From Actinomycetes bacterium (lineage in GTDB: Bacteria > Actinomycetota > Actinomycetes > Actinomycetales > Microbacteriaceae): DNA of 22,568 bases. This document shows, one piece after another, positions 1-6,817 of this stretch (the stretch's first letter is position 1; each line of letters starts with the position of its first letter). The notes under the pieces were generated by a model that was not told where the DNA came from, made no database searches, and saw only the letters and a list, made by a program, of their open reading frames with translations. The stretch is from assembly GCA_023431405.1 (NCBI GenBank), contig JAEYVZ010000026.1, positions 1 to 22,568 of the forward strand, read 5' to 3'. Position numbers and translations under genes: made by a program.

Positions 1-66
1 CGGCGGCCCGCCCCCCGCCGGCGCCCACCCCCTCCGCCCCTGCCCCCACCCGCAATCGGAGTGATC

Positions 67-582
67 ATGAACACCGCCGTCTCCCGCATGACCCGTGCCG
101 TCGAGCGCACGGTCACCGTCGCCGCCGGCGCCGGTCTGCTCGCCCTCATGGCGCTCTTCTGCGCCGATGTGATCGCGCGGTACGTCGCCCACGCGCCCCT
201 TCCAGGGGTGTATGAGCTGACCACGACGCTGTTCCTCCCGATGGTGGTCTTCCTCGGGATGGCGGTGTCCGTGCGCTCCGACACCCACGTGCAGATGTCG
301 ATCGTCACCGAGCGGCTCCCCGAACCCGCCCAGCGCGCCCTCCGTGCGTTCGGGCTCGCGCTCGCCGCCGCTCTCTGGGGCGCGATCGCCTGGGTGGTCG
401 GCGACCGGGCGATCCAATCGATGGCCGCACACGAGGTCTCGACCGTCTCGTTCGCCCTCCCCGTCTTCTGGGGCTACCTCATCGTCGCCGTCGGGTCTGC
501 TCTCATGGCCGTCACCTGCGCGATCAACATCGGCCGCTCCGCCGAGCACTCCGCCGCCGACGCCACGGTCGAAGGCGTCTGA
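67..582 (+). CDS. TRAP transporter small permease (DctQ family)
   Basis: A 171-residue integral membrane protein, the small (Q) subunit of a tripartite ATP-independent periplasmic transporter. These systems use a sodium or proton gradient to import organic acids delivered by an extracellular binding protein. The sequence shows four hydrophobic segments and the family-like stretch around VIARYV and PGVYELTTTLFLPMVV, with a charged loop after TERLPEP. I chose the ATG at 67 over an in-frame GTG at 61 because GGAG at 58-61 then sits five bases upstream. It is followed 11 bases later by the large permease, which fixes the assignment. The C-rich 66 bases before it hold no recognisable gene end. The solute-binding protein is expected upstream, outside the window. 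The substrate cannot be read from this subunit. Confidence 0.9.
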   Translation: MNTAVSRMTRAVERTVTVAAGAGLLALMALFCADVIARYVAHAPLPGVYELTTTLFLPMVVFLGMAVSVRSDTHVQMSIVTERLPEPAQRALRAFGLALAAALWGAIAWVVGDRAIQSMAAHEVSTVSFALPVFWGYLIVAVGSALMAVTCAINIGRSAEHSAADATVEGV

Positions 583-593
583 AGGGTCTCCCC

Positions 594-1889
594 ATGAACA
601 TCGCGATCCCCCTCCTGCTCTTCGTCGTCCTGCTCCTTCTCGGCGTTCCCGTCGCCTGGACGATGGCCATCGCCGGCCTCCTCGGCGTCTTCCTCATCAC
701 CGGCAGCACGAGCGTCGTGCTCGGGCAGCTGGAGACCGTCGCGTACGGCGAGGGCACCAGCTACAGCCTCATCACGATCCCTCTGTTCGTGCTGCTGGCC
801 TACATCGTCCAGAACGCCAAGCTCTCCCACGACCTGTTCGACGCCGTCGCGGCATGGTTCGGCCGCCTCCCCGGCGGGCTCGCGATCTCGAGCATCTTCG
901 CGGGCGGCATCTTCGGGGCGATGTCGGGCACCTCGGTCGCCTCTGCGACCGTGATGTCACGCATGGCGATCCCCGCCATGGACGCCCGCGGCTACAGCCG
1001 GGTGCTCTCGGTGGGGTCCGTCGCGGCGGGTTCCACTCTCTCGACCCTCATCCCGCCGAGCGTCGTGCTCATCGTCTACGGCATCTCCACCGAGACCTCG
1101 GTCGGAAAGCTCCTCATGGCGGGGATCATCCCCGGCATCCTCACCGCGCTCGCCCTCATGGTCGTGATCCTCGTCGTCGCACTCCGCCGGCCCGACCTCG
1201 CGCCGCGTGGCGCCGGCACGACCCTCGCGCAGAAGCTGCACTCGCTGCGGGGCGTGCTGCCGGTCGTCGGGCTCATCGCCGTGCTGATGGTGTGCCTCTA
1301 CACGGGGGTCGCCTCTCCCACCGAGATCGCCGCCGTCGGGGCCGCGCTTTCGATCGTGCTCGCTCTCGTGATGAGGCGCCTCACCTGGCGCGGGTTCGCC
1401 GACGCCGTGTTCTCGACGCTCAAGGTGACGGTCATGATCTTCGGGCTCTTCATCGGCGCGGGGTTCTTCGGCCAGTTCCTCACGATGGCCCGCATCCCGC
1501 AGACCGTCGTCATGTGGGTGGAGGGGCTCGGGCTGGAGCCGATCGGCATCCTGCTGCTCGTGGCGCTCATCTACATCGTCGGATGCATGTTCGTCGACGA
1601 GATGCCGTTCATGCTGCTGACCCTTCCGGTGACCTTCCCGCTCATGACGGTGACCGCCGGCTTCGATCCGGTCTGGTACGGCGTCTTCTCCGTGATGCTC
1701 CTCAACATCGGGCTCATCGCGCCGCCGATCGGCATCGTCACCTTCATCGTGGCCGGCGTCACCAAGACGAGGCTCGCAGAGGCCTACAAGGGGGCGGGTC
1801 TCATGCTGATCGGCATCGTCGCGGTCATCGCCGTCGTCGTCGCGGTGCCGGATGCCGTGACCTGGCTCCCCGAGAACATGAACCGCTGA
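594..1889 (+). CDS. TRAP transporter large permease (DctM family)
   Basis: A 431-residue polytopic membrane protein forming the transport channel of the TRAP system with the preceding small subunit. Hydrophobic segments run through the whole length. Recognisable DctM features include AIAGLLGVFLITGS near the N-terminus, the glycine/serine-rich GGIFGAMSGTSVASATVMSRMAIPAM-like region around residues 103-128, STLIPPSVVLIVYG, and the C-terminal GLIAPPIGIVTFIV. Length fits the family (about 420-440 residues). GAAGGG lies seven bases before the ATG. The next gene starts 11 bases after the stop, so one transcript is likely. Family assignment is firm. Substrate is unknown, although the downstream amidohydrolases suggest a carboxylate carrying an amide or carbamoyl nitrogen. 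Confidence 0.95.
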   Translation: MNIAIPLLLFVVLLLLGVPVAWTMAIAGLLGVFLITGSTSVVLGQLETVAYGEGTSYSLITIPLFVLLAYIVQNAKLSHDLFDAVAAWFGRLPGGLAISSIFAGGIFGAMSGTSVASATVMSRMAIPAMDARGYSRVLSVGSVAAGSTLSTLIPPSVVLIVYGISTETSVGKLLMAGIIPGILTALALMVVILVVALRRPDLAPRGAGTTLAQKLHSLRGVLPVVGLIAVLMVCLYTGVASPTEIAAVGAALSIVLALVMRRLTWRGFADAVFSTLKVTVMIFGLFIGAGFFGQFLTMARIPQTVVMWVEGLGLEPIGILLLVALIYIVGCMFVDEMPFMLLTLPVTFPLMTVTAGFDPVWYGVFSVMLLNIGLIAPPIGIVTFIVAGVTKTRLAEAYKGAGLMLIGIVAVIAVVVAVPDAVTWLPENMNR

Positions 1890-1900
1890 GGAGAACCGCC

Positions 1901-2944
1901 ATGACCACGCCCCCCGCCTCCGCCGCCTCGTCCTCCTCCTTGCGTCCGCGCGTCGCTCTCCTCCTCACCGGCGGCACGATCGGCTCGGGAGGCACCGACG
2001 ACCTCGACCGCCTCGACTACGTCGATCTCGCGCATGTGCTCACCGACGAGGAGGCGATGCCGCTGTACCGTCTGCCGGACGATGTGGACGTCTCCGTCCG
2101 CCGGTTCGCCCGCATCCGCAGCAATGACGCCGACCTCGGCTTCTGGCGACGGCTGCGGCAGACGATCATCGACCTCGCACGCGACGAGCCCGACCTCGCG
2201 GGAGTCGTCGTCGCGCACGGCACCGCGACCCTCGAAGAGACCGCCTACTTCCTGCACCTGACGCTGCCCACCTACCTCCCCGTCGTGCTGGTCGGCGCTC
2301 AGCGTCCTCCGACGTCGATCGGTTCGGACGCGCAGATCAACCTGCTGTCGGCCGTGCGCGTGGCCGCAGCGCCGGAGACGCGGGGACACGGTGTGGTGGT
2401 CGTGATGGACGACCGCATCCTCAGCGCCCGCGACGTGCAGAAGGCGTCGAGCCACGCGCTCGACGCGTTCCAGGCCCGCACCCACGGCCCCATCGGAGAC
2501 GTCGACGCGTACGGAGGCGTGTGGTTCTACCGCAAGGACCTTCGCCGGCACACCGTGGACAGCGCCTTCGCGACCCTGCTCGACGGGCACGAGGGGCCTC
2601 TCGCGCCCGTGGAGATCGTTCCGGTCTGGTCGGGAGTGGATGCGCGGCCGCTGCAGCGCGCGGTCGCCGACGGGGCGCTTGGCCTCGTGCTCGCGGCGCT
2701 GCCGCCCGGGATGCTGCCGCACGCTGTCGAACTCGCCGCCGATGAGCTGGTGGCGACAGGCACGGCGATCGTCATGGCATCCCGTGCCGCGACAGGCCGC
2801 GTCACGCGTCGTCGGGGGCTCGCCGCCCGTGGCATCGTCGGCAGCGACACACTCTCCCTGCCGGCCGCGCGGATCCTCCTCGCGCTGTGCCTGACGGCGG
2901 GGCTCACCACGGAGCAGATCCACCATGTCTTCAGCACGCACTGA
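1901..2944 (+). CDS. Asparaginase-like amidohydrolase
   Basis: A 347-residue cytoplasmic member of the asparaginase/glutaminase family, which hydrolyses the side-chain amide of Asn or related compounds to acid plus ammonia. Visible family elements are the first nucleophile motif TGGTI (Thr26), a loop tyrosine (Tyr40), the second motif HGTATLEETAYFL (Thr108), the SDAQINLLSAVRVA stretch, and RDVQK with Lys181 at the family lysine position. At residue 109, where classical HGTDT enzymes carry Asp, this protein has Ala; from memory I recall other HGTAT-type homologues. No signal peptide is visible. A GAGGAG ribosome site lies seven bases before the ATG and the gene begins 11 bases after dctM. Its last 20 bases overlap the MFS gene. 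The true substrate may not be asparagine. Confidence 0.88.
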   Translation: MTTPPASAASSSSLRPRVALLLTGGTIGSGGTDDLDRLDYVDLAHVLTDEEAMPLYRLPDDVDVSVRRFARIRSNDADLGFWRRLRQTIIDLARDEPDLAGVVVAHGTATLEETAYFLHLTLPTYLPVVLVGAQRPPTSIGSDAQINLLSAVRVAAAPETRGHGVVVVMDDRILSARDVQKASSHALDAFQARTHGPIGDVDAYGGVWFYRKDLRRHTVDSAFATLLDGHEGPLAPVEIVPVWSGVDARPLQRAVADGALGLVLAALPPGMLPHAVELAADELVATGTAIVMASRAATGRVTRRRGLAARGIVGSDTLSLPAARILLALCLTAGLTTEQIHHVFSTH

Positions 2945-4154
2945 CCCCGACCGTCGCGCCGCCACGCGCGTGGGATGGGGCGCGCTCCTGGTGGGCACCG
3001 CCGTGATGTCGGGCATCTACGCGCCGCAGCCGCTCTTGGCGGAGATCGCCCGCGCGTTCGACCGCACGGCCTTCGAAGCGAACCTCGTGGTGTCGATGAC
3101 GACGCTCGGCATCGCGCTCGGGGTCTTCCCGATGGCGGCGGTGTCGGCCAGGTTCGGCCGCGGGCGCACGATCGCGTGCGGGCTCGCGGCCTCGTTCCTG
3201 CTCACGATCGCGACGGCGACCGTGGCCGCCTGGCCGGTGCTCGTGGGGGTGCGGACACTGGCGGGGATCGCCTCCAGCGCGGTGCTCGTCTCCGCCGTGG
3301 TGTGGGCCACCGAGTCGGTTCCGGCGCGCTGGGGGAGGCGAGCTGCGGGTCTTTACGTGGCAGGCACGACCGCGGGGGGCATGCTCGGACGCCTCGTCGC
3401 GGGCATCGTCGCCGACGTGTGGGGGTGGCGCGCGGGCCTCGTCGCCGTCGATGCCGCCGTGCTCGTGACAGCCGTGGTCGGACTCCTGCTGGTCGTGCGC
3501 AACGCCGCGCGCAGCCAGGGCGCCGAGGAGCTGCGCACGCCGGTCGTCCGCCGGGCCGGCGGGCGCCTCCTCCGCGTGCGCCTGTACGCGCTGGCTTTCC
3601 TGGCCACCGCCGTCTATGTCGGGGTCTTCAACGCGATCGTCTTCCGGATGCTGGCACCGCCCTTCTCCCTGAGCCTCACCTTCACCTCGATGCTGTTCCT
3701 GAGCTACCTCGCCGGAACGCTGTCATCGATGCGCACCGGCGCGCTTCTGGATCGTCTCGGGCTGCGGGCGACCGTCGGCGCGGGGATCGCGACGATGATC
3801 GTCGGTGTCGGGCTGACCCTCATCGATGATCTCCTCGCCGTGATCGCGGGGCTGCTCTCGCTCGCCGCGGGCTTCTTCGTGGCGCACGCCGCCAGCAGCG
3901 CGACCGTTCCGGCCATCTCGCCCGTGCCGACGACCGGCTCCGCCTGGTACACCCTGCTCTACTACGCGGGATCGTCGGCGGGCGCCCTCGCGCTCGGAGC
4001 GGCGTGGGATGCGGGTCGGTGGCCGGGGGTCGCCACGGTCGCCGCGATGTCGGTGGCGAGCGCCCTGGTCATCGCCCTCACCCTGCCTCGGGCGGTGCTG
4101 CCGCGCACCGCTGATCCATCCACCATCCCCCTCGACAAAGGAGAACCCTCATGA
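2925..4154 (+). CDS. MFS transporter
   Basis: A 409-residue major facilitator superfamily permease with about twelve hydrophobic segments and a central charged loop near residues 190-215. The N-terminal helix reads GTAVMSGIYAPQPLLAEIARAF, and the loop between helices 2 and 3 has the MFS-type SARFGRGRT basic motif. The overall pattern resembles the YnfM-type group of predicted exporters, so efflux or uptake of a small organic compound is likely but the substrate is open. The start lies 20 bases inside the asparaginase gene, with GGAG about ten bases upstream. The start is needed to keep helix 1 intact. Its stop overlaps the next start codon in ATGA. A TRAP importer and an MFS carrier in one operon suggest import of substrate with export of product, or two related substrates. 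Confidence 0.92.
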   Translation: MSSARTDPDRRAATRVGWGALLVGTAVMSGIYAPQPLLAEIARAFDRTAFEANLVVSMTTLGIALGVFPMAAVSARFGRGRTIACGLAASFLLTIATATVAAWPVLVGVRTLAGIASSAVLVSAVVWATESVPARWGRRAAGLYVAGTTAGGMLGRLVAGIVADVWGWRAGLVAVDAAVLVTAVVGLLLVVRNAARSQGAEELRTPVVRRAGGRLLRVRLYALAFLATAVYVGVFNAIVFRMLAPPFSLSLTFTSMLFLSYLAGTLSSMRTGALLDRLGLRATVGAGIATMIVGVGLTLIDDLLAVIAGLLSLAAGFFVAHAASSATVPAISPVPTTGSAWYTLLYYAGSSAGALALGAAWDAGRWPGVATVAAMSVASALVIALTLPRAVLPRTADPSTIPLDKGEPS

Positions 4155-4777
4155 CTGACGCCTTCGCCGCTGCCGGGTACGGTGCCCGGCCGGTGGGCTT
4201 CGGCCGCCGTGCCGCCATCGTCGTCGTCGACTTCCAGCTCGGTTTCACGGGAGGGGTGGGGCCGATGGCGCAGAGCGGGCACGTCGGCGCCGCCGTCGCG
4301 CGCGCAGCCGAGGTGCTCGACGGTGCCCGTGCCCTGGGCGTCCCCGTGCTGCACACCTATGTCGCCTATCGCGGCGCGTGGGAGCTGGGCTACTGGAAGG
4401 CCGCCGGAAGCCTCAGCGCCTTCACGCCGGGAAGCGACTTCGCGGCCGTCGACCCGCGCGTGCTCGCCGACACCGATGCCGTCATCGAGAAGCGCTTCCC
4501 GTCGGCGTTCTTCGGCACGGATGCGGCGTCGATCCTCCGCTTCTGGGACGTCGACACGGTGATCGTCATGGGATGCACCTCGTCGGGGTGTGTGCGTGCA
4601 TCGATCATCGATGCGTTCTCACACGGCTTCCGCACGATCGTCGCGGAAGACTGCTGCGGCGATCAGGACGCCCAGGCGCACGCCGACAACATGCGCGATG
4701 TGGGTCGTCGGTATGCAGACGTGATGACCGGCGATGAGGTTCTGGCGGCGCTCACGCGCCTTCAGGCTGCGGCGTAA
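4151..4777 (+). CDS. Isochorismatase-fold amidohydrolase (N-carbamoylsarcosine amidase / maleamate amidohydrolase type)
   Basis: A 208-residue cysteine hydrolase of the isochorismatase-like fold. The catalytic triad is visible: Asp27 in VVVDFQLGF, Lys114 in EKRFPSAF, and Cys147 in GCTSSGCVRASIIDAF. The GCVRAS(I/V)(I/V)DA context and the closing EDCCGDQ and RRYADVM elements are typical of N-carbamoylsarcosine amidase and maleamate amidohydrolase (NicF-like), which release ammonia from a carbamoyl or amide group. They are less like nicotinamidase, which carries a metal-binding His motif not seen here. The ATG overlaps the MFS stop (ATGA), with AAGGAG seven bases upstream. It closes the operon just before a strong terminator-like hairpin. 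Working with the asparaginase-like enzyme, it probably deamidates what the TRAP system imports. The choice among substrates is inference. Confidence 0.85.
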   Translation: MTDAFAAAGYGARPVGFGRRAAIVVVDFQLGFTGGVGPMAQSGHVGAAVARAAEVLDGARALGVPVLHTYVAYRGAWELGYWKAAGSLSAFTPGSDFAAVDPRVLADTDAVIEKRFPSAFFGTDAASILRFWDVDTVIVMGCTSSGCVRASIIDAFSHGFRTIVAEDCCGDQDAQAHADNMRDVGRRYADVMTGDEVLAALTRLQAAA

Positions 4778-4793
4778 CCCCCGGACGCCGCAC

Positions 4794-4844
4794 GGCCGGT
4801 CCGCGAGACGCGCGCTCCGCGCGTTCGCGGGCCGGCCTTCTCTT
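4794..4844 (+). terminator. Rho-independent-style terminator after the TRAP/amidohydrolase operon
   Basis: Arms at 4794-4806 and 4825-4837 pair over 13 positions with one G-U pair. Inside, ACGCGCG (4808-4814) pairs with CGCGCGT (4818-4824) around a CTC loop, with one bulged G. A pyrimidine-rich tail TTCTCTT follows. It sits between convergent genes, so it may also stop marR transcripts from the other side. Confidence 0.7.
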
Positions 4845-4858
4845 CGTGGTCGCTGCGG

Positions 4859-5341
4859 TCAGCGCGTGGGTAAGGACTGCGTCGCGCCGGTCGCGTCAGC
4901 GGCCTCGGCGAGGGCGGTCAGATAGGTGACGACGTCTTTTCGCTCCTGCTCATCGAGGCCGTTCGTGAGGTCGAGCAGGCGCCGCTCGAACGCCTCGAGC
5001 GTGTCGGCGAGCACCTCCTCCGCCTCGCGGGTGGCAGCGATGAGGATGCTGCGACGGTCGGTGGGATGGCTGACCCGCTCCACCATGCCCGCGCGTTCGA
5101 GTCGGTCGATGAGGGCCGTGGTCGAGGCCGAGCTGATCCCGAGGTGACGGGAGATCTCCCGTGGCATGACGTCGTGTTTCCCTGCGGCCTCCTGCACGAG
5201 GAACCGCAGGATGGCGAGCTCGTTGTCGGTCATCCCCGTCTCGCGCCTGATGCGCGCGATCATCGCGGTGTCTGCAGTTCGGAACCGCCGATACGCGTCG
5301 AGAACGGCCTCGACAGAACTGTCGATGTCCATCTCCTCCAT
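4859..5341 (-). CDS. MarR family transcriptional regulator
   Basis: A 160-residue winged-helix DNA-binding protein. The MarR pattern is clear: an N-terminal helix, TDNELAILRFLVQEA, the recognition helix region PREISRHLGISSASTTALIDRLERAGMV, and the wing VSHPTDRRSILIAATREA, then a long C-terminal dimerisation helix. The start is uncertain. ATG codons at 5341 and 5332 flank a strong GGGAGGTGATGG ribosome-binding sequence (two and eleven bases away from GGAGG), and a TTG at 5377 has no such site. I list 5341; 5332 is equally possible. It is divergent from the 5485 gene pair across about 140 bases that hold an inverted repeat overlapping its own -10-like sequence. Autoregulation and control of the neighbours are therefore plausible. 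The ligand is unknown. Confidence 0.9.
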   Translation of the reverse strand: MEEMDIDSSVEAVLDAYRRFRTADTAMIARIRRETGMTDNELAILRFLVQEAAGKHDVMPREISRHLGISSASTTALIDRLERAGMVERVSHPTDRRSILIAATREAEEVLADTLEAFERRLLDLTNGLDEQERKDVVTYLTALAEAADATGATQSLPTR

Positions 5342-5349
5342 CACCTCCC

Positions 5350-5370
5350 GAGGCCCCCCTTCTCGGCCTC
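5350..5370 (-). promoter_or_regulatory. Leader hairpin abutting the marR ribosome-binding site
   Basis: On the minus strand GAGGCC (5370-5365) pairs with GGCCTC (5355-5350) across a nine-base loop, directly upstream of the GGGAGGTG ribosome-binding sequence. It may influence translation of marR or be fortuitous in G/C-rich DNA. Confidence 0.3.
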
Positions 5371-5378
5371 TGACCAAA

Positions 5379-5398
5379 ATACTACATCAGGCAAGTAT
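5379..5398. promoter_or_regulatory. Candidate MarR operator
   Basis: An inverted repeat ATACT-N10-AGTAT lies in the only A/T-rich stretch of the marR/5485 intergenic region. It overlaps the TAGTAT sequence that could be the marR -10 element and lies five bases before the TTGACT of the opposite promoter. Position and 20-bp symmetric layout fit a MarR dimer site; no binding data are implied. Confidence 0.45.
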
Positions 5399-5403
5399 CT
5401 CGT

Positions 5404-5433
5404 TTGACTAACTACTTTTTTTATGAGTAACAT
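5404..5433 (+). promoter_or_regulatory. Promoter for the MGRLYYGNS gene pair
   Basis: TTGACT (5404-5409), an 18-base spacer and TAACAT (5428-5433) resemble a housekeeping sigma promoter. It lies about 50 bases before the start codon at 5485 in unusually A/T-rich DNA. Confidence 0.5.
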
Positions 5434-5484
5434 TCCTGGCAAGCCAGTTGGAGCGATCTGCGGATCGCCTGAGAAGGAGTCATC

Positions 5485-5844
5485 ATGGGTCGCCTGTACT
5501 ACGGAAACAGCACCGAGTCGTTCGACATGCCCGACCGCGTCCTCGCGCACCTCAAGATCGTGGCATCCACCAAACTGCGCCGCTCGGAGAGCTTCACCGT
5601 GACATTCCCCCAGCCGGGAAACCCCGAGGGTCGCTCGACGCTGTGGCTGCACTGCTCCATCCCGCTCCGCTTCGAGGTCGACACGGCAGAAGGCGCCGCC
5701 ATCGACCGTCGCTACCTCGAGGAGCTCGCGCAGGCCGCCGCCTCGTCGGCCGGCATCGTGCTCGACTTCACGGCAGAAGCTGCTGACGCAGAGTCCTCCC
5801 AGCCCGTCGCGCTCAAGGCCAAGGATCTGCGGAGGGCCGCATGA
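5485..5844 (+). CDS. Small conserved MGRLYYGNS protein (DUF7882-like), function unknown
   Basis: A 119-residue cytoplasmic protein beginning MGRLYYGNSTESFDMPDRVL, followed by AHLKIVASTKLRRSESFTVTF and STLWLHCSIPLRFEVD. I recognise this pattern from a family widespread in Microbacteriaceae, often filed as DUF7882 and sometimes mislabelled ATP-dependent DNA ligase. That label is not supported, because the chain is far too short and shows no KxDG nucleotidyl-transfer motif. The last 25 residues are low-complexity and charged. AAGGAG sits five bases before the ATG. The gene overlaps the next one in ATGA, so the two are co-translated. It is divergent from marR, and possible MarR control is inferred from the shared intergenic region. 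Biochemical role is unknown. Confidence 0.85.
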   Translation: MGRLYYGNSTESFDMPDRVLAHLKIVASTKLRRSESFTVTFPQPGNPEGRSTLWLHCSIPLRFEVDTAEGAAIDRRYLEELAQAAASSAGIVLDFTAEAADAESSQPVALKAKDLRRAA

Positions 5845-6188
5845 GCGCCATCTCCTCCGCTCCTCGCACGGCGCGAGCGACGTGGGCCCGCGTCGACGCC
5901 GGATTTCACGTCGCCTCGCGCGAGGGCGAGTTCCTGGGCTACGTCGACCGCTCGGCCGACGGCAGCTACCTCGCCTTCGACGGGCGATCGACTCCGGTCG
6001 GGCGCTACGAGAGCCTGCGGGCGGCGCAGCGCGCCGTCATCTCCGTGGACGATCGCCTCTCGACCACGCGAGCTCCGCGCACGCTGAGCCCTCGTTCCCG
6101 TCGCGCATTCCAGCGCGCCGCGGTCGTCTCGGGCGTCGTGGCCGGAGGTCTCGCGCTCACTGCCGGAGCCGTCGCTCCCTACCTCTGA
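5841..6188 (+). CDS. Small hypothetical protein with C-terminal membrane anchor
   Basis: A 115-residue protein that I do not recognise as a named family. Residues 15-70 form a compact region (WARVDAGFHVASREGEFLGYVDR ... FDGRSTPVGRYESLRAAQRAVI) that reads like a small beta-rich domain ending in an amphipathic helix. A basic linker (SPRSRRAFQR) precedes a single hydrophobic segment, VVSGVVAGGLALTAGAVAPYL, at the very C-terminus. This suggests a tail-anchored protein with its domain in the cytoplasm. Its ATG overlaps the stop of the MGRLYYGNS gene (ATGA), with GGAGGG four bases upstream, so the two probably work together. A four-unit repeat begins at its stop codon and a terminator-like hairpin follows. 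Confidence 0.75.
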   Translation: MSAISSAPRTARATWARVDAGFHVASREGEFLGYVDRSADGSYLAFDGRSTPVGRYESLRAAQRAVISVDDRLSTTRAPRTLSPRSRRAFQRAAVVSGVVAGGLALTAGAVAPYL

Positions 6189-6249
6189 GCCCGGCTGCCA
6201 CTGAGACCCGGCTGCCTCGGATCTCGGGCTGCCGCTGAGCCCCGGCACG
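6185..6249 (+). repeat. Degenerate tandem repeat after the membrane-anchor gene
   Basis: Four imperfect units of about 15-18 bases: CTGAGCCCGGCTGCCA (6185), CTGAGACCCGGCTGCC (6201), a diverged CGGGCTGCCG unit (6217-6234) and CTGAGCCCCGGC (6235). The first unit includes the stop codon of the preceding gene, as if the gene end had been duplicated. Confidence 0.5.
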
Positions 6250-6255
6250 TCATTC

Positions 6256-6286
6256 GCCCCGCCACGCTGTGCGTCGGCGGGGCTTT
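6256..6286 (+). terminator. Terminator between convergent genes
   Basis: GCCCCGCC (6256-6263) and GGCGGGGC (6276-6283) form a perfect eight-base stem with a 12-base loop, followed by TTT. It ends the 5485/5841 unit and faces the convergent gene at 6343. Confidence 0.65.
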
Positions 6287-6342
6287 GTCGTGGGTGTGGT
6301 GTTGGCCTCCCCGACCGCGAAGCCGGGGATGCGCACCGCCGT

Positions 6343-6693
6343 TCAGGCGGTGAGGTTGCGCTCGGCGAGAATCGCGTCTGTCTTCTGCTGAAGGAACTCC
6401 ACGAGGCGGGCAAGCACCGAGAGGTCGTCGGCCAGAGCGCCCACCCCGCGGGCGTCGAGGTCGAAGCTCTCGGCGCGCGCCTCGAACGTCACCATCCAGC
6501 GAGGTTCGCCGTCTCGGATGACGGGCTGCACGTACGTGACGGTGGATGCCGTGCGCAGAGAGATGATCACCATGCCGGACTCCGGTCCGGCGGTGAACTC
6601 CTTCTCCAGTACGGAGATCTCGGTCTTGGGGGGTTCGGTGCGGGCGAACTCGTCTACCCAGGACTGCACCGTCGCCTGATCGCGATATGGCAT
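6343..6693 (-). CDS. Hypothetical protein
   Basis: A 116-residue soluble protein starting MPYRDQATVQSWVDEFART. I do not recognise the family. It shows a central alternating pattern suggesting beta strands (GMVIISLRTASTVTYVQPVI, RWMVTFEARAESFDLD) and ends in helices (ADDLSVLARLVEFLQQKTDAILAERN). There is no signal peptide, membrane segment or cysteine. GAGG lies a few bases before the ATG, and a CATAAT -10-like hexamer (6742-6737 on the minus strand) lies about 45 bases upstream. Third-position G/C bias matches its neighbours, which supports a real gene over a chance frame. It is divergent from the DNA glycosylase gene. Confidence 0.7.
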   Translation of the reverse strand: MPYRDQATVQSWVDEFARTEPPKTEISVLEKEFTAGPESGMVIISLRTASTVTYVQPVIRDGEPRWMVTFEARAESFDLDARGVGALADDLSVLARLVEFLQQKTDAILAERNLTA

Positions 6694-6713
6694 GAACCCT
6701 CACTCCATTGCGT

Positions 6714-6742
6714 GTGTCCGGGGTGACACCTCTCTATTATGC
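6714..6742 (-). promoter_or_regulatory. -10-like element and dyad between divergent genes
   Basis: On the minus strand CATAAT (6742-6737) is a good -10 match for the 6343 gene, though no clear -35 is seen. Between it and the start codon lies the dyad GTGTC-N6-GACAC (6714-6729), a possible repressor site. On the plus strand the same stretch gives TATTAT (6735-6740), about 80 bases before the glycosylase start. Confidence 0.35.
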
Positions 6743-6817
6743 GGGTGCTTCGTCGCAAACGCGGAACCGAAGCGGGAGCCTGGCGCGGGTGATGTCCGGC
6801 GCGCGAGGATGGGGCGC

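Noticed and set aside
2..64. C-terminal end of an upstream protein overlapping the DctQ start (TGA at 62-64)
   Set aside because: The 20 codons are Pro-rich and uninformative; too short to support any gene, so the stretch is treated as intergenic.
1784..3016. Long minus-strand open frame of about 410 codons opposite dctM, the asparaginase and the MFS gene
   Set aside because: Its translation is Arg/Asp/Gly-rich with no family pattern, and the plus strand carries clear genes. Long antisense frames are expected in DNA with this G/C bias.
5485..5844. Reading the MGRLYYGNS protein as an ATP-dependent DNA ligase
   Set aside because: At 119 residues, with no KxDG motif, it cannot be a ligase; the label appears to be a propagated error.
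6692..6817. Longer start for the DNA glycosylase
   Set aside because: The family needs Pro as the first residue after Met; the MPESPEVEE start at 6818 supplies it and has its own ribosome site.
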